A stretch of 64,000 nt of DNA from Desulfogranum marinum (GCF_016918565.1 NZ_JAFFQD010000008.1:58147-122146), one strand, 5' to 3'; shown: positions 17,644 to 27,575, counted from the first letter of the stretch. Program-made: numbers and translations. Notes: generated by a model from the letters alone, not told the origin.

Positions 17644-18766
17644 ACTCTGTTGCTTCCAAGGTGACAGCCACTTCAATCCTACCTTCATCCCGCAGCAGAC
17701 TTAAGGCGACGGAATCTCCCACTTTATACCGTTCCAGCTCGTCACGAAGCGAATCATAATCAGCAACCGAGCGGCCGTTTACCGCCTGGATAACATCGCC
17801 GAGAATCAGCCCACCCCGAACTTGCTTTGTCCCTTGTAATCCTGCCTTTTCAGCGTTCGAACCAGGCATGACTCGCAGCACAAGCACGCCCTCCAAGCCC
17901 AATTCACTGGTCAAGCGCTTGTTGGCAAGGGTAACGCCAAGACCAGGTTTAATAACCTTCCCATGGCGAATAACCTGGGGCACGACTCGGTTTACCTCTC
18001 CTACGGGCACGGCAAAGCCAATGCCTGAGCTAGCCCCAGAAGGGCTGTAAATAGCTGTGTTCACACCAATAAGTCGTCCGGCACTATCTAAAAGCGGCCC
18101 CCCGGAGTTTCCCGGATTAATGGCAGCATCGGTCTGAATAACATCATGAATGGTTCTTCCTGTAACAGCCTTTATTTCCCGACCGAGCGCACTGACCACC
18201 CCTGTGGTCAAGGTCTGGTCCAATCCAAACGGATTGCCTATGGCAAAAACCTTTTGCCCAACCTGCAGATCTGAAGAGTCACCAATGGAAAGAGGATGTA
18301 ACTTAGATGCCGGAGCAGAAATCTGAAGAACCGCCAGGTCACGGTCAGGAGCGGCACCCACCAGCACAGCCTTCCAACTGGTATGATCGGCAAGGGTTAC
18401 TTCAATCCGACCGGCATCGGAAATAACATGATAATTGGTAACGATACGCCCCTGTTTATCCCACACAAACCCGGACCCTGTGCCCTGGGGAATTTCGTAC
18501 ACATTGAGGCTGAAAAGATTCCTCCGAACGGCAATACTGGTGATGTACACCACCGAAGGTGCTGCGCTCCTGAAAATTTCTATGGTGTTTTTTTCATCCA
18601 TTGCCAGATCACCGCGCGCTTCAACAGCTCGAGGTACGGCCTTTGGATCCAGTAAGGAGGGTTGAAGAGTCTGAAAAGCCAGCCACAAAATAACGCCGAT
18701 AATAACCAAAACCCAAAGCGTGCTTTTATTGCCCCCCGGCTTCTGCGAGAAAAATGTTCGTTTCAT
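17642..18766 (-). CDS. Membrane-anchored HtrA-family serine protease (DegS-like)
   Basis: One N-terminal transmembrane helix (LWVLVIIGVILWLAF), a trypsin-like domain (about residues 60-270) and a single PDZ domain (about 275-370). The catalytic triad is visible: H in VTNYHV, D in DRDLAVL, S in NPGNSGGP. One PDZ plus an uncleaved anchor matches DegS, the periplasmic sensor that starts sigma-E-type responses. DegQ-like housekeeping proteolysis is the alternative. It lies downstream of mgtE on the same strand with a 62-base gap. Confidence 0.9.
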   Translation of the reverse strand: MKRTFFSQKPGGNKSTLWVLVIIGVILWLAFQTLQPSLLDPKAVPRAVEARGDLAMDEKNTIEIFRSAAPSVVYITSIAVRRNLFSLNVYEIPQGTGSGFVWDKQGRIVTNYHVISDAGRIEVTLADHTSWKAVLVGAAPDRDLAVLQISAPASKLHPLSIGDSSDLQVGQKVFAIGNPFGLDQTLTTGVVSALGREIKAVTGRTIHDVIQTDAAINPGNSGGPLLDSAGRLIGVNTAIYSPSGASSGIGFAVPVGEVNRVVPQVIRHGKVIKPGLGVTLANKRLTSELGLEGVLVLRVMPGSNAEKAGLQGTKQVRGGLILGDVIQAVNGRSVADYDSLRDELERYKVGDSVALSLLRDEGRIEVAVTLEATE

Positions 18767-18798
18767 AGTATGTAGTTAGCGAAAAATAAATAAGCTCG

Positions 18799-18828
18799 CC
18801 TTAACCTCGGTCTGTAACTGTTCAGCAG
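18799..18828. repeat. Short interspersed motif, copy 2
   Basis: This copy, CCTTAACCTCGGTCTGTAAC followed by TGTTCAG, matches 3484-3513. It sits between the mgtE stop and the protease start. Confidence 0.45.
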
Positions 18829-20220
18829 CTATAAATTAAGTAACATTTTAGCAACCATGAAGTAGAGGCCAATGCCTAAAACATCCACTGCTGTTGTAAT
18901 AAAAGGACCTGTGGCAACGGCAGCATCAATATTTAGCCGTTTCAACATCAGAGGGACTATAGCGCCGACAGTGGCAGACATTGCCATAACTGCAAAAACA
19001 GAGACACCAACGACAATCCCAAGTTCCATCGGATTTGCATAACTAAAATAAGCAATCACACCTAAAAGAAGCCCGAAAACGAAGCCCAATGCGATACCCA
19101 CCAGGGATTCTTTAATCACTATCTGAAAAAAATGGTGCATATTTACCCTGCCGGTTGCCAACCCCCTGACAATAATAGTGCTGGACTGGGTCGCGATATT
19201 CCCCCCCATGCCGGCAATAATTGGAATAAAGGCAGCCAAAGCCAATACCTTCATAAGAGCATCTTCAAAAGAATTAATAATGTACATGGCCCCAACACCG
19301 CCCATCCAGGAGGCTAACAGCCAAGGCGCACGAATAAGGATCTTTTGATGCAGAGGTTTGAGGAGAATTTCCTGATCCCTACCGGCACCCGCCATCTGCA
19401 TAAAATCCTCGTTGGCCTCTTCGCGCAGAACGTCGATAACATCATCTACAGTTACAATACCAACCATGTTGAATGCTCCGTCAACAACTGGAACAGCGAG
19501 CATATTATATTGAGAAACAATATGCGCTACTTTTTCCTGATCGGTATCCGTGGTTACGGTGACCACATTTGGATTCATGATGTTTTTCAGTTTCCTGTGC
19601 ATAGGATGGAGAAGGAGCTCACGAAGGGATAATACGCCTCCCAGCTGACCATCGCCGTGGGTAATATAGAGATAAAAAACCATCTCTTTCTCCTCACTGC
19701 GCTTCTGCACCTTGGTAATGGCCTCCTCTACGGTCAGATCCTCGTCCAGATACATAAAATCAGGCGACATGATGCCACCAGCTGTATCCGGATCATACTT
19801 GAGCAGCTCTTCGACCTCGTCCCTGTCTTTCACCTCCATGTGGGTGCGGATCTCTATAGCCACTTCATTAGGCAGGGCTTCAAGGAGGTCAGCGGCATCA
19901 TCCGATGCCATTTCCGTGACCACATTGGCCATAAACTTTGCAGATAACCCCTCAACCAAATCGAGCATGATAGACTCGTCGAGCTCACTAAGGAAGTGTG
20001 CTACCTGTTCGGTCTGGGCCAGGATTTCAAATATGTCTTTTTGTTCTGTAAAATTAAGGGAGCGAAAAACCCAGGCAAGATCTGCCGGGTGTGTCTTGAC
20101 AATAAGCCTTCGAATATTTTCAATTGCTCCCCGACGATATAAACGTCGTAAGGTATCTCGTAGCACCTTCCCTTCGAGCCCGACCATTTCTCTTTTTGGG
20201 TTTTTTTCCATTAACAGCAC
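18829..20220 (-). CDS. mgtE: Magnesium transporter MgtE
   Basis: 463 residues in the order MgtE_N superhelical domain (about 15-140, helical repeats with LVEGLSAKFMANVVTEMASDDAADLLEALP), two CBS domains (about 145-270, YDPDTAGGIMSPDFMYLDEDLTVEEAI) and five transmembrane helices (about 290-463). The pore motifs AAFIPIIAGMGGNIATQSST and MSATVGAIVPL are present. MgtE is a dimeric channel gated by cytosolic magnesium through the CBS plug. No M-box riboswitch was recognised upstream. Confidence 0.95.
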   Translation of the reverse strand: MLLMEKNPKREMVGLEGKVLRDTLRRLYRRGAIENIRRLIVKTHPADLAWVFRSLNFTEQKDIFEILAQTEQVAHFLSELDESIMLDLVEGLSAKFMANVVTEMASDDAADLLEALPNEVAIEIRTHMEVKDRDEVEELLKYDPDTAGGIMSPDFMYLDEDLTVEEAITKVQKRSEEKEMVFYLYITHGDGQLGGVLSLRELLLHPMHRKLKNIMNPNVVTVTTDTDQEKVAHIVSQYNMLAVPVVDGAFNMVGIVTVDDVIDVLREEANEDFMQMAGAGRDQEILLKPLHQKILIRAPWLLASWMGGVGAMYIINSFEDALMKVLALAAFIPIIAGMGGNIATQSSTIIVRGLATGRVNMHHFFQIVIKESLVGIALGFVFGLLLGVIAYFSYANPMELGIVVGVSVFAVMAMSATVGAIVPLMLKRLNIDAAVATGPFITTAVDVLGIGLYFMVAKMLLNL

Positions 20221-20491
20221 CTCATGACCAAAGAGGAAATAATTTCACGGTCCTTTATGCAACGGACCAATTCGGTTTGGCGAAGTAATCAGCAATTGAT
20301 GAAAACAGCGCAAATTTCACAAATAATATGCCGCATTCGAAAGTGGCGGCGGCGAGTTGCCAAGCTAGTAATGCAAGGCACCAAAGAAATGTATTCTAAT
20401 GACCGATAAAGATAAAAGTCAATCTATAAAAGGCAGGATTATGAAGAGAAAAGGTAATCAGCCAATCCGGTTTTCACCCAGACTCATTCTA

Positions 20492-20692
20492 TCAGGGAAA
20501 TAGTCCACTACGCTGGCCGATAAAGCACAGAAAAAAACCAGCGGCCATAGCTATCCCTCCAATAACACGCAACTGGGCGGGCTTCATTTCTACAAGTTGT
20601 CTTAACCAACGCTGCATTCCTTCCGGGGAAACAACATATGGCAACCCTTCCAAAACAAAAACAAGGCCTATCAATGTAATCAATAATTTCAT
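20492..20692 (-). CDS. DUF2065 (YjeT-like) small membrane protein
   Basis: 66 residues with two hydrophobic helices flanking PEGMQRWLRQLVEMKPAQLR. The opening LITLIGLVFVLEGLPYVVSP and the closing GIAMAAGFFLCFIGQRS are the DUF2065 pattern. AAGGAG lies before the ATG. Function unknown; in many genomes the family is found near HflKC or purine genes. It is divergent from purM here. Confidence 0.8.
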   Translation of the reverse strand: MKLLITLIGLVFVLEGLPYVVSPEGMQRWLRQLVEMKPAQLRVIGGIAMAAGFFLCFIGQRSGLFP

Positions 20693-20951
20693 ACCGACTC
20701 CTTACCAGAAAGAAACAAGGGTTGCAATCACCACAAACATATTGACAATACTCGGCAAAAAAAAGTATCGTAAAGTGTTACTCAACAAGGAAGCAAACCT
20801 GTTTCCCGGTAATGGATCAATGCATCAACAATCCATTACCTCATGCATGATGACGTAATAAAAACAGACAGATATAAAAATCGTTTTTAGAATGTCATTG
20901 AAAAATTATTTTGCCTGGATACTCCAGAAAACCGCCCTCAATTATACTCCT

Positions 20952-22013
20952 ATGACACAACCTACCTCCAAATATGCCGAAGCTGGTGTAGACATCGACA
21001 AAGGCAATCTTTTTGTTTCCCGCATAAAAGACATCGTCAAAGACACCCATCGTCGCGGTGTCCTCAGTGACATTGGTGGCTTTTCCGGATTGTTTGCCAT
21101 CGGCAACGAAGATATTAAAGACCCGGTGCTTATAGCGTCTACCGACGGTGTGGGAACCAAACTTAATATTGCCAAGTTATGCAACAAGCACGACACAATC
21201 GGCATCGACCTGGTAGCGATGTGTGTCAATGATGTAATCGTCAGCGGAGCCAGACCGCTCTTCTTTCTTGATTATTTTTCGGCAAGCACATTGGATCTCG
21301 ACGTGGCGACCGAGGTAGTCAAAGGTATAGCTGAAGGCTGCAAAATAGCAAACTGCTCGCTTATCGGTGGTGAGACAGCGGAAATGCCGGGACTTTACCA
21401 ACCAGGAGATTATGACTTGGCCGGCTTTGTGGTGGGCATCGGTGATCGCAACAGCATCATCGACGGCAGCGATGTGAGCGTCGGCGACAAAATTATCGGC
21501 CTGGCCTCATCCGGGATCCATTCAAACGGCTACTCTTTGGTAAGAAAGGTTATGTTTGAGGAACTGGGACTGGATGTAAAGGACACGATCGAAGAACTTG
21601 GATGCACGGTCGGTGAAGAACTGCTCCGCCCTACCCGTATATATGTGGACAGCCTCACCAACCTCCTGCGTCGTTATCCGATAAACGGGCTGATCCATAA
21701 CACCGGCGGTGGCTTCATAGACAATATCCCAAGAATACTTCCAACCGGATGCAATGCGCACATCACAGAAGGCACCTGGCCGGTGTTGCCCATCTTTGAC
21801 TTTCTGCAAAGCAAAGGCAACATTCATCTTGACGAAATGTACCGAACCTTCAACATGGGCATAGGCATGCTGGCCATTGTTGCGAGTGAACATGTAGACG
21901 ATGTTCTTCACCAGTTAACAGCGCTGGGAGAGCAACCGTACCTTATAGGCGATGTCGTTGCAGCCAAAGAGGGAGAGGGAAAACAGGTTGTTATTGAGCC
22001 TGCAGGCAAATAA
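20952..22013 (+). CDS. purM: Phosphoribosylformylglycinamidine cyclo-ligase
   Basis: AIR synthetase, the fifth step of purine synthesis. Motifs include KYAEAGVDIDKGN, TDGVGTKLNIA, GIDLVAMCVNDVIVSGARPL, LIGGETAEMPG and NTGGGFIDNIPRILP. An ATG at 20892 is in frame but adds a non-conserved 20-residue extension; 20952 fits the family N-terminus. Neither start has a clear ribosome site. It ends in a strong terminator. Confidence 0.94.
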   Translation: MTQPTSKYAEAGVDIDKGNLFVSRIKDIVKDTHRRGVLSDIGGFSGLFAIGNEDIKDPVLIASTDGVGTKLNIAKLCNKHDTIGIDLVAMCVNDVIVSGARPLFFLDYFSASTLDLDVATEVVKGIAEGCKIANCSLIGGETAEMPGLYQPGDYDLAGFVVGIGDRNSIIDGSDVSVGDKIIGLASSGIHSNGYSLVRKVMFEELGLDVKDTIEELGCTVGEELLRPTRIYVDSLTNLLRRYPINGLIHNTGGGFIDNIPRILPTGCNAHITEGTWPVLPIFDFLQSKGNIHLDEMYRTFNMGIGMLAIVASEHVDDVLHQLTALGEQPYLIGDVVAAKEGEGKQVVIEPAGK

Positions 22014-22040
22014 CCTCGACAAAAAAAAGCCGATCAAAAC

Positions 22041-22082
22041 AAAGGGGCAGAGAGATGCGAACATCTCTCTACCCCCTTTTTT
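22041..22082 (+). terminator. Intrinsic terminator after purM
   Basis: AAAGGGGCAGAGAGATG (22041-22057) and its near-complement (22062-22079) form a long stem with loop CGAA and one mismatch, followed by T residues. Confidence 0.85.
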
Positions 22083-22286
22083 ATTTCACAGCTCGCTGCC
22101 AAATTTTCTCTTCAGGCAGCATTTCTACGCTTCATGTAACTCTTCAGCAACACGACCGGGGACCCGGCCTCTATTTGAAAAGTAACTTACCTAAACGGAT
22201 TTTAAAAACCTTAAAAAACAGGGCAATCGTTCATCTGCAACCCACGGAGTCTGTGCTTACCTTTTAGCCAGCGATCTGTCTTGGAC

Positions 22287-22365
22287 GTAGGGTGGATAAG
22301 CGTAGCGCATCCACGCGGAATCCGATGCCTGCAATTGGTGGATGCGCTACGCTTATCCACCCTAC
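22287..22365. repeat. Perfect 28-bp inverted repeat (REP/BIME-like)
   Basis: Arms 22287-22314 (starting GTAGGGTGGATAAGCGTAGC) and 22338-22365 are exact complements with a 23-base spacer. Similar GTAGGGTGGATAAGC-type palindromes are widespread in Proteobacteria and are linked to REP-associated transposases; that link is from general knowledge. No coding sense. Confidence 0.8.
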
Positions 22366-22450
22366 ACAGCTGCCCCTTTTTTCATTTTACAGCCCACAGC
22401 ACAATTTCTATTTATGCAGTATATTTAGTAGTGGCCTAAAGACGTCTCAA

Positions 22451-22966
22451 TCAGGTTTGAGCGCAATCTGCGGTCCCACCTTTCAACTTGTAAATTCCAT
22501 GCGCCAAGGCCGGCAATACGGCTTCCAGATTCTCACCTGCAGCTTTCCTGCTTCCGGGTAAATTAATGATCAGGCTTTTCTTTCTGATACCGGCAATCCC
22601 CCGAGACCAAACCCCTTGAATCGTTTTTTCAAGACTGGCAGCACGCATTGCCTCACTGATTCCAGGTACTTCCATATCCAGGATAGCACGGGTGGCTTCA
22701 GGGGTTTGATCAGAGGGTGACACTCCGGTGCCACCCGTTGTCACGATCAAATCAAGCTGCTTGGCATCAACCCACTCAATCAGTATTTTTTCTATCTGTA
22801 AACGCTGATCAGGTAAAACCAGGTACTCTGCTACTACAAAACCGGCACCACTCAGCATCTCTTTGAGCAGTTCGCCGCTGGTATCAACGCGTTCACCACG
22901 TGAACCTTTGTCACTGAGTGTCAGGATACCGCAGTTATACACCTCATGGGTTGATTGATGACTCAC
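22451..22966 (-). CDS. mog: Molybdopterin adenylyltransferase (MogA/MoaB family)
   Basis: 171 residues with the MoCF-binding patterns GILTLSDKGSRGERVDTSG, DLIVTTGGTGVSPSDQTPEA, PGISEAMR and LIINLPGSRKAAGENLEAVLP. It adenylates molybdopterin before metal insertion. It starts at GTG 22966, two bases after the stop of the EF-G-like gene on the same strand, so the two are cotranscribed. It complements mobB 19 kb away. Confidence 0.92.
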   Translation of the reverse strand: MSHQSTHEVYNCGILTLSDKGSRGERVDTSGELLKEMLSGAGFVVAEYLVLPDQRLQIEKILIEWVDAKQLDLIVTTGGTGVSPSDQTPEATRAILDMEVPGISEAMRAASLEKTIQGVWSRGIAGIRKKSLIINLPGSRKAAGENLEAVLPALAHGIYKLKGGTADCAQT

Positions 22967-22968
22967 TG

Positions 22969-25032
22969 TTACTCTTCAGCCTTTTTATGCTCTTCGATAA
23001 TCTTTTCCGCAATACTTGCCGGAACCTCTTCATAATGGGAGAACTTGACCGTAAACGTTCCCTGTCCACCAGTCATGGAAGTCAAATCCAGGGCATACAA
23101 TAAAATCTCTGCCTGTGGTACATGGGCATTAATGATTTCATACTTATCAGTCGAGTCCATTCCCAAAACCTTACCGCGGCGACTATTCAAATCACCCATC
23201 ACATCGCCGACAAAGTCCTTTTGTACATGGACCTCCATCTCCATAATCGGCTCAAGCAGAACTGGCTTCGCATCCATAACACCCTTTTTAAAGGCAAGCG
23301 AACCGGCAATCTTAAATGCCATTTCCGAAGAATCGACGTTGTGAAAGGAACCATCGATCAAATTGACTTTCAAGTCAACAAAAGGATAGCCGGCAATAAC
23401 ACCTTTTTCCATGGCTTCCAGAATACCTTTTTCCACAGCCGGACGATATGTTTGCGGGATAACACCACCAACAATGGAGTCAACAAATTCAAATTGCTCA
23501 CCACGCGCAAGCGGTGATAACTCGACAGTACAATCACCAAACTGTCCGCGACCACCGGACTGCTTCTTGTGCTTACCCTGAACCGTGGTGCTACCTTTAA
23601 TGGTTTCGCGATACGGGACCTTGGGTGCCCGCAGCTCCATTTCCACGCCATATTTACGCTTGAGCTTTTCACCAACCATTTCAAGATGACTCTGGCCGAC
23701 CCCGGAAATAAGCACCTCGTGCGTCTCCGGCTGCCTGGTCAGTTTAAGGGTCAGGTCTTCATCAAGCAATTTAGTAATGGAGGCAAACAGCTTTTCCTCA
23801 TCTCCCTTCTTGGCACTTACGGCATAAGAGATAACAGTCGGTAAAGGCTCAATACTCTCAAAGATAACCTTATCAGATTCGGCACACAGTGTGTCGCCGG
23901 TGGTGGTCTCTTTTAATTTAGCGACCGCGATAATCATCCCGGGAATCGCCTTATCTACAGGCTTTTGCTCCTTCCCTTGCAACACAAACAACTGCCCAAA
24001 ACGTTCAGATGTTTCTTTGTTGGCATTATAAAAGCTGTCATTGTCCAGCGTACCGGAAAAGACACGAAAAATAGTCAAACGACCGGCAAAGGGATCTGCC
24101 ATGGTCTTAAAAACCAGAGCGGAAAACGGTGCGTCGGCAGTTCTTTCCCTCTCTACCACATCATCGTTATCAGGATTAATACCTTCAACAGCCGGTCGCT
24201 GATCCGGAGATGGCAGCAGGTCGACGATGGCATCAAGAATTACGCTGGTTCCTTTATTAAGTAAAGAAGCGCAGGCACAAACAGGAGCAACTTTGGCAGT
24301 CCTGACAGCTTCGGCAAGCCCTGACTTCATCGCTTCATCGGTCAACTCGCCTTCTTCAAGAAACATTTCCAGCAGGTCGTCGTCAGTTTCAGCCACATAT
24401 TCCTGAAGGTTTTCGCGAAGCTCTGCAACCTCATCAGCCATGTCTGCGGGTACGTCTTCAGCTTTTACGCCGCCCTTGTCATCAAACATCAAGGCCTTGT
24501 TGGCTACAATGTCCACAACTCCCTTAAAATCATCTTCCGCACCAATGGGCAGATAAAGAACAACCGGGTTCAGCTTAAAGGCAGCACGGATATCGTCAAC
24601 GGTTTTAGAAAAATCGGCACGCTCCCTATCCATCTTGGTAACGCAGATAAGACACGGTAGATTTTTGTCCTGCACCAAATCAACAAATTTTTCTGTCTGA
24701 GGACGGACACTCAGCACGGCACCAACGCTGAGAATTGCGCTGTCTGCCACCTGAACCGCAGACCGAGTTTCATTGAAGAAGTTATCATCACCCGGCGTAT
24801 CAGCAAGAAACACATCGTTTTTTTGCCACTGCAGATGATTAAAAGCAGTGCTCATACTTACCTGGCGCTTGATTTCTTCCGGCTCAAAGTCCATTGAGGC
24901 TGTACCGTCATCCACCTTTCCCAACCGATTCACCGAACCCGCAGTAAACAATAAAGCTTCAGCAAGTGTAGATTTACCGCTGTTGCCATGTCCGAGAATA
25001 ACTGTGTTCCTGATCTGTTGAACGTCTTGCAT
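22969..25032 (-). CDS. Elongation factor G-like GTPase (EF-G2 type)
   Basis: 687 residues with domains I-V of EF-G. The G1 loop reads GHGNSGKSTL (residues 14-23) instead of the AHIDAGKTT of canonical EF-G, and G3 is DTPGDDNF. G4 ends VTKMDRERADF. Such variants form the separate 'EF-G-like' branch that often coexists with true FusA. The frame extends to 25095, but GGAGGT precedes the ATG at 25032. Role in translation or ribosome recycling is not settled for this branch. It is upstream of mog in one transcript. Confidence 0.88.
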   Translation of the reverse strand: MQDVQQIRNTVILGHGNSGKSTLAEALLFTAGSVNRLGKVDDGTASMDFEPEEIKRQVSMSTAFNHLQWQKNDVFLADTPGDDNFFNETRSAVQVADSAILSVGAVLSVRPQTEKFVDLVQDKNLPCLICVTKMDRERADFSKTVDDIRAAFKLNPVVLYLPIGAEDDFKGVVDIVANKALMFDDKGGVKAEDVPADMADEVAELRENLQEYVAETDDDLLEMFLEEGELTDEAMKSGLAEAVRTAKVAPVCACASLLNKGTSVILDAIVDLLPSPDQRPAVEGINPDNDDVVERERTADAPFSALVFKTMADPFAGRLTIFRVFSGTLDNDSFYNANKETSERFGQLFVLQGKEQKPVDKAIPGMIIAVAKLKETTTGDTLCAESDKVIFESIEPLPTVISYAVSAKKGDEEKLFASITKLLDEDLTLKLTRQPETHEVLISGVGQSHLEMVGEKLKRKYGVEMELRAPKVPYRETIKGSTTVQGKHKKQSGGRGQFGDCTVELSPLARGEQFEFVDSIVGGVIPQTYRPAVEKGILEAMEKGVIAGYPFVDLKVNLIDGSFHNVDSSEMAFKIAGSLAFKKGVMDAKPVLLEPIMEMEVHVQKDFVGDVMGDLNSRRGKVLGMDSTDKYEIINAHVPQAEILLYALDLTSMTGGQGTFTVKFSHYEEVPASIAEKIIEEHKKAEE

Positions 25033-25229
25033 GGATACCTCCGGTGAAACGGGTACAATAATTAATTGTTGTGAGATTACCTTTCCCACCCGCATTTTGG
25101 GAAAAACCTTTCTCTTTCCAGGTAGGAATGGTAACCATCTACTCCTGAAAAAACAGATTCTTATATATTCAGATTACTCCGGCAAAGTCAAGCGATAACC
25201 TCCTGATACCCTGATACCTTAATAGATGT

Positions 25230-26837
25230 ATGACCTCTCAAAAACCTGACCAGCCAAGCCATACCACAAGTAAAATTGCTCGCTCCGCTGGGGCGGTAAG
25301 TGGCGCAGTCATGTGTAGCCGTGTCCTTGGGCTGATCCGCGAACAACTTTTTGCAGGTCTTTTCGGGGCTGGTTATGCCTATGACGCCTTTGTGGTTGCC
25401 TTTCGAATTCCCAACCTGCTCAGAGATCTTTTTGGCGAAGGTGCCCTTTCCGCGGCCTTTGTTACCGTGTTTTCCGATTACGACACCAACAAGGGGGAAA
25501 AAGCAACGTGGGAACTGGCTTCAACCGTTCTGATCTTCTTTGCCATACTGCTCAGCACGTTAACCCTGTTTGGTATATACTACGCAGATACCATCGTCCA
25601 CCTGCTGGCACCGGACTTTGATACAGTCACCGGCAAAACAGCCCTGACAACCAAGCTGACCAAAATCATGTTTCCCTTTCTGCTCTTTGTTTCCCTTGCA
25701 GCAGTGGTGATGGGCATGCTCAACACCAAGGGAAAATTTTTCGTGCCGGCCATGGCATCCAGCTTTTTCAACCTCGGCTCCATTGTCGGCGGGGTATCGC
25801 TCGCTCTAATCTTTCCACATTTCAACCAACCTGCGATTGCCGGCATGGCCTGGGGCACGCTCATCGGCGGGGCGATGCAGCTCTGTATGCAACTCCCCAC
25901 CCTGATGCGAACAGGTTTCAAATTTACCCCACGGCTCAACCTCAAAGATCCCGGGCTCAAACGTATTCTGTTACTCATGCTCCCTGCAACCATTGGTCTT
26001 TCCGCTACCCAGCTCAATATCTTTATTAACACCAACTTTGCCGCCAGCTGTGCCGAAGGTTCGGTTTCCTGGCTGAATTACGCCTTTCGCCTGGTCCAAC
26101 TGCCCATTGGTATTTTTGGTGTGGCCCTGTCCATTGCCGCTATGCCGGTGATGGCAAAACAGGCTGCGGAAAAAAACATGGCAGGACTTAAGCAGTCTTT
26201 TATCTCTTCCCTGATTCTGGTGTTCAGCCTGACCATACCAGCCACAGCCGGGTTAATCCTGCTGGCAGAACCCATTATCAGCCTTATTTTTGAACATGGC
26301 ATATTTACCTCCTTTGACACAATCAGGACCGCAGAAGCGCTTCAATTCTATGCCTTGGGTCTTTTTGCCTACTCCGCCATAAAAATTATGGTCCCGGTCT
26401 TTTACGCTATTAACAACACCAGGTATCCTGTTATAGGCAGCTTTATCGGTGTGGGTGCCAACCTGATTATCATCAGCCTGCTGATCGACCACCTCCAGCA
26501 CCGTGGCATTGCGCTTTCCACCTCATGCGCCATGGCCTGCAATTTCTTTTTTTTAGGGGTAATACTGCTGAAAAAACTGGAGGGACTGCCGCTGGCTTAC
26601 CTGGGCAAAGGGCTGCTCAAAATTCTCACCGCAACCCTGGTGATGGGAGGTGCGGTGTGGTTCCTGCAACTGCAAATACAAACCTGGCTGCAGGGTCCGA
26701 TTCCCCTGCAGGCGCTGGGCGTTTTTCTGCTGGTTGGGTGCGGAGGAGGTGTCTATGCGATTAGTCTGCAACTGCTCAATTTACCTGAGTTCACCCTGCT
26801 GACCAGCAAGGTGCGTCAAAGATTTTGTAAATCGTAA
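25230..26837 (+). CDS. murJ: Lipid II flippase MurJ
   Basis: 535 residues and about 14 transmembrane helices. The MviN opening SAGAVSGAVMCSRVLGLIRE and DAFVVAFRIPNLLRDLFGEG are diagnostic, including the arginines lining the lipid II cavity. It flips lipid-linked peptidoglycan precursor across the inner membrane. The 3' end overlaps the convergent rsmE gene by 22 bases. Confidence 0.95.
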   Translation: MTSQKPDQPSHTTSKIARSAGAVSGAVMCSRVLGLIREQLFAGLFGAGYAYDAFVVAFRIPNLLRDLFGEGALSAAFVTVFSDYDTNKGEKATWELASTVLIFFAILLSTLTLFGIYYADTIVHLLAPDFDTVTGKTALTTKLTKIMFPFLLFVSLAAVVMGMLNTKGKFFVPAMASSFFNLGSIVGGVSLALIFPHFNQPAIAGMAWGTLIGGAMQLCMQLPTLMRTGFKFTPRLNLKDPGLKRILLLMLPATIGLSATQLNIFINTNFAASCAEGSVSWLNYAFRLVQLPIGIFGVALSIAAMPVMAKQAAEKNMAGLKQSFISSLILVFSLTIPATAGLILLAEPIISLIFEHGIFTSFDTIRTAEALQFYALGLFAYSAIKIMVPVFYAINNTRYPVIGSFIGVGANLIIISLLIDHLQHRGIALSTSCAMACNFFFLGVILLKKLEGLPLAYLGKGLLKILTATLVMGGAVWFLQLQIQTWLQGPIPLQALGVFLLVGCGGGVYAISLQLLNLPEFTLLTSKVRQRFCKS

Positions 26838-27553
26838 AGCAGCTGTAACTGAGCAAGCAATGCTACTGTTGCGGTATCAACATGTAAAATCCGATTGCCC
26901 ATGGTGAAGGGGATAAACCCCTGGTCGGCAAACATATCCAGCTCAAAATCGTTCCACCCACCTTCCGGCCCCACTGCCAGTAAAAGGGGTTTACGCTCTT
27001 TACCCGGCACATCCAGACCTGCAAGCGGGGTCTCCACACGAGGATGGGCAATGATGCCGGTTCCTTCGACCTGCGGCAGTACCTCCTGGGCAAACGGCTT
27101 GAACTGTTTATGAATACTCACCTCGGGAAGCCAGGTATCCATCCCCTGCTCCATTCCCTCCACAAACAGCTCCCGTATCTTTTCCGCTGCCAGCACCGGA
27201 CTTTGAAAGAAGGACTTTTCAACCCGTCTCGACCTTATCAGATAAAACCTCCGTACGCCGAGTACGGTCGCCTGTTTAAGGATACGCTGCAGCATTATCG
27301 GCCTGGGCAGAGCAAGGATAAGTTCTACATGAAGGTCACAGACCGGCTTTTGCTCAAGCGTTACCTCCAGAGTCACCGTGTTTGCCCCCAGCGTAATAAC
27401 CAACCCGCTGCCGACCGGCCCGTTGACCATTCCCACCCGCACTGTGTGGCCCGGTTCTACCCGCAGCACTTTCAGCAAATGCCTGGCTCGGCGGCCGGAC
27501 AAAATAAGGCGACGGCCCAGGAGCTCGTCGCCTTCAAAAATGAGTAAGTTCAT
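26816..27553 (-). CDS. rsmE: 16S rRNA (uracil(1498)-N3)-methyltransferase
   Basis: A SPOUT-class methyltransferase. RRARHLLKVLRVEPGHTVRVG is the N-terminal PUA-like domain, and the C-terminal knot has LLLAVGPEGGWNDFELDMF and MGNRILHVDTATVALLAQL. The start is taken at ATG 27553 (MNLLIFEGDEL); the frame extends to 27604 into lysA. It follows lysA by 22 bases, suggesting one transcript. Confidence 0.93.
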   Translation of the reverse strand: MNLLIFEGDELLGRRLILSGRRARHLLKVLRVEPGHTVRVGMVNGPVGSGLVITLGANTVTLEVTLEQKPVCDLHVELILALPRPIMLQRILKQATVLGVRRFYLIRSRRVEKSFFQSPVLAAEKIRELFVEGMEQGMDTWLPEVSIHKQFKPFAQEVLPQVEGTGIIAHPRVETPLAGLDVPGKERKPLLLAVGPEGGWNDFELDMFADQGFIPFTMGNRILHVDTATVALLAQLQLLYDLQNL

Positions 27554-27575
27554 GGATGATGAATATGAGTAAAAC

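Noticed and set aside
20221..20491. M-box magnesium riboswitch before mgtE
   Set aside because: I looked for the conserved M-box core on the minus strand upstream of 20220 and did not see it. A covariance search would be decisive.
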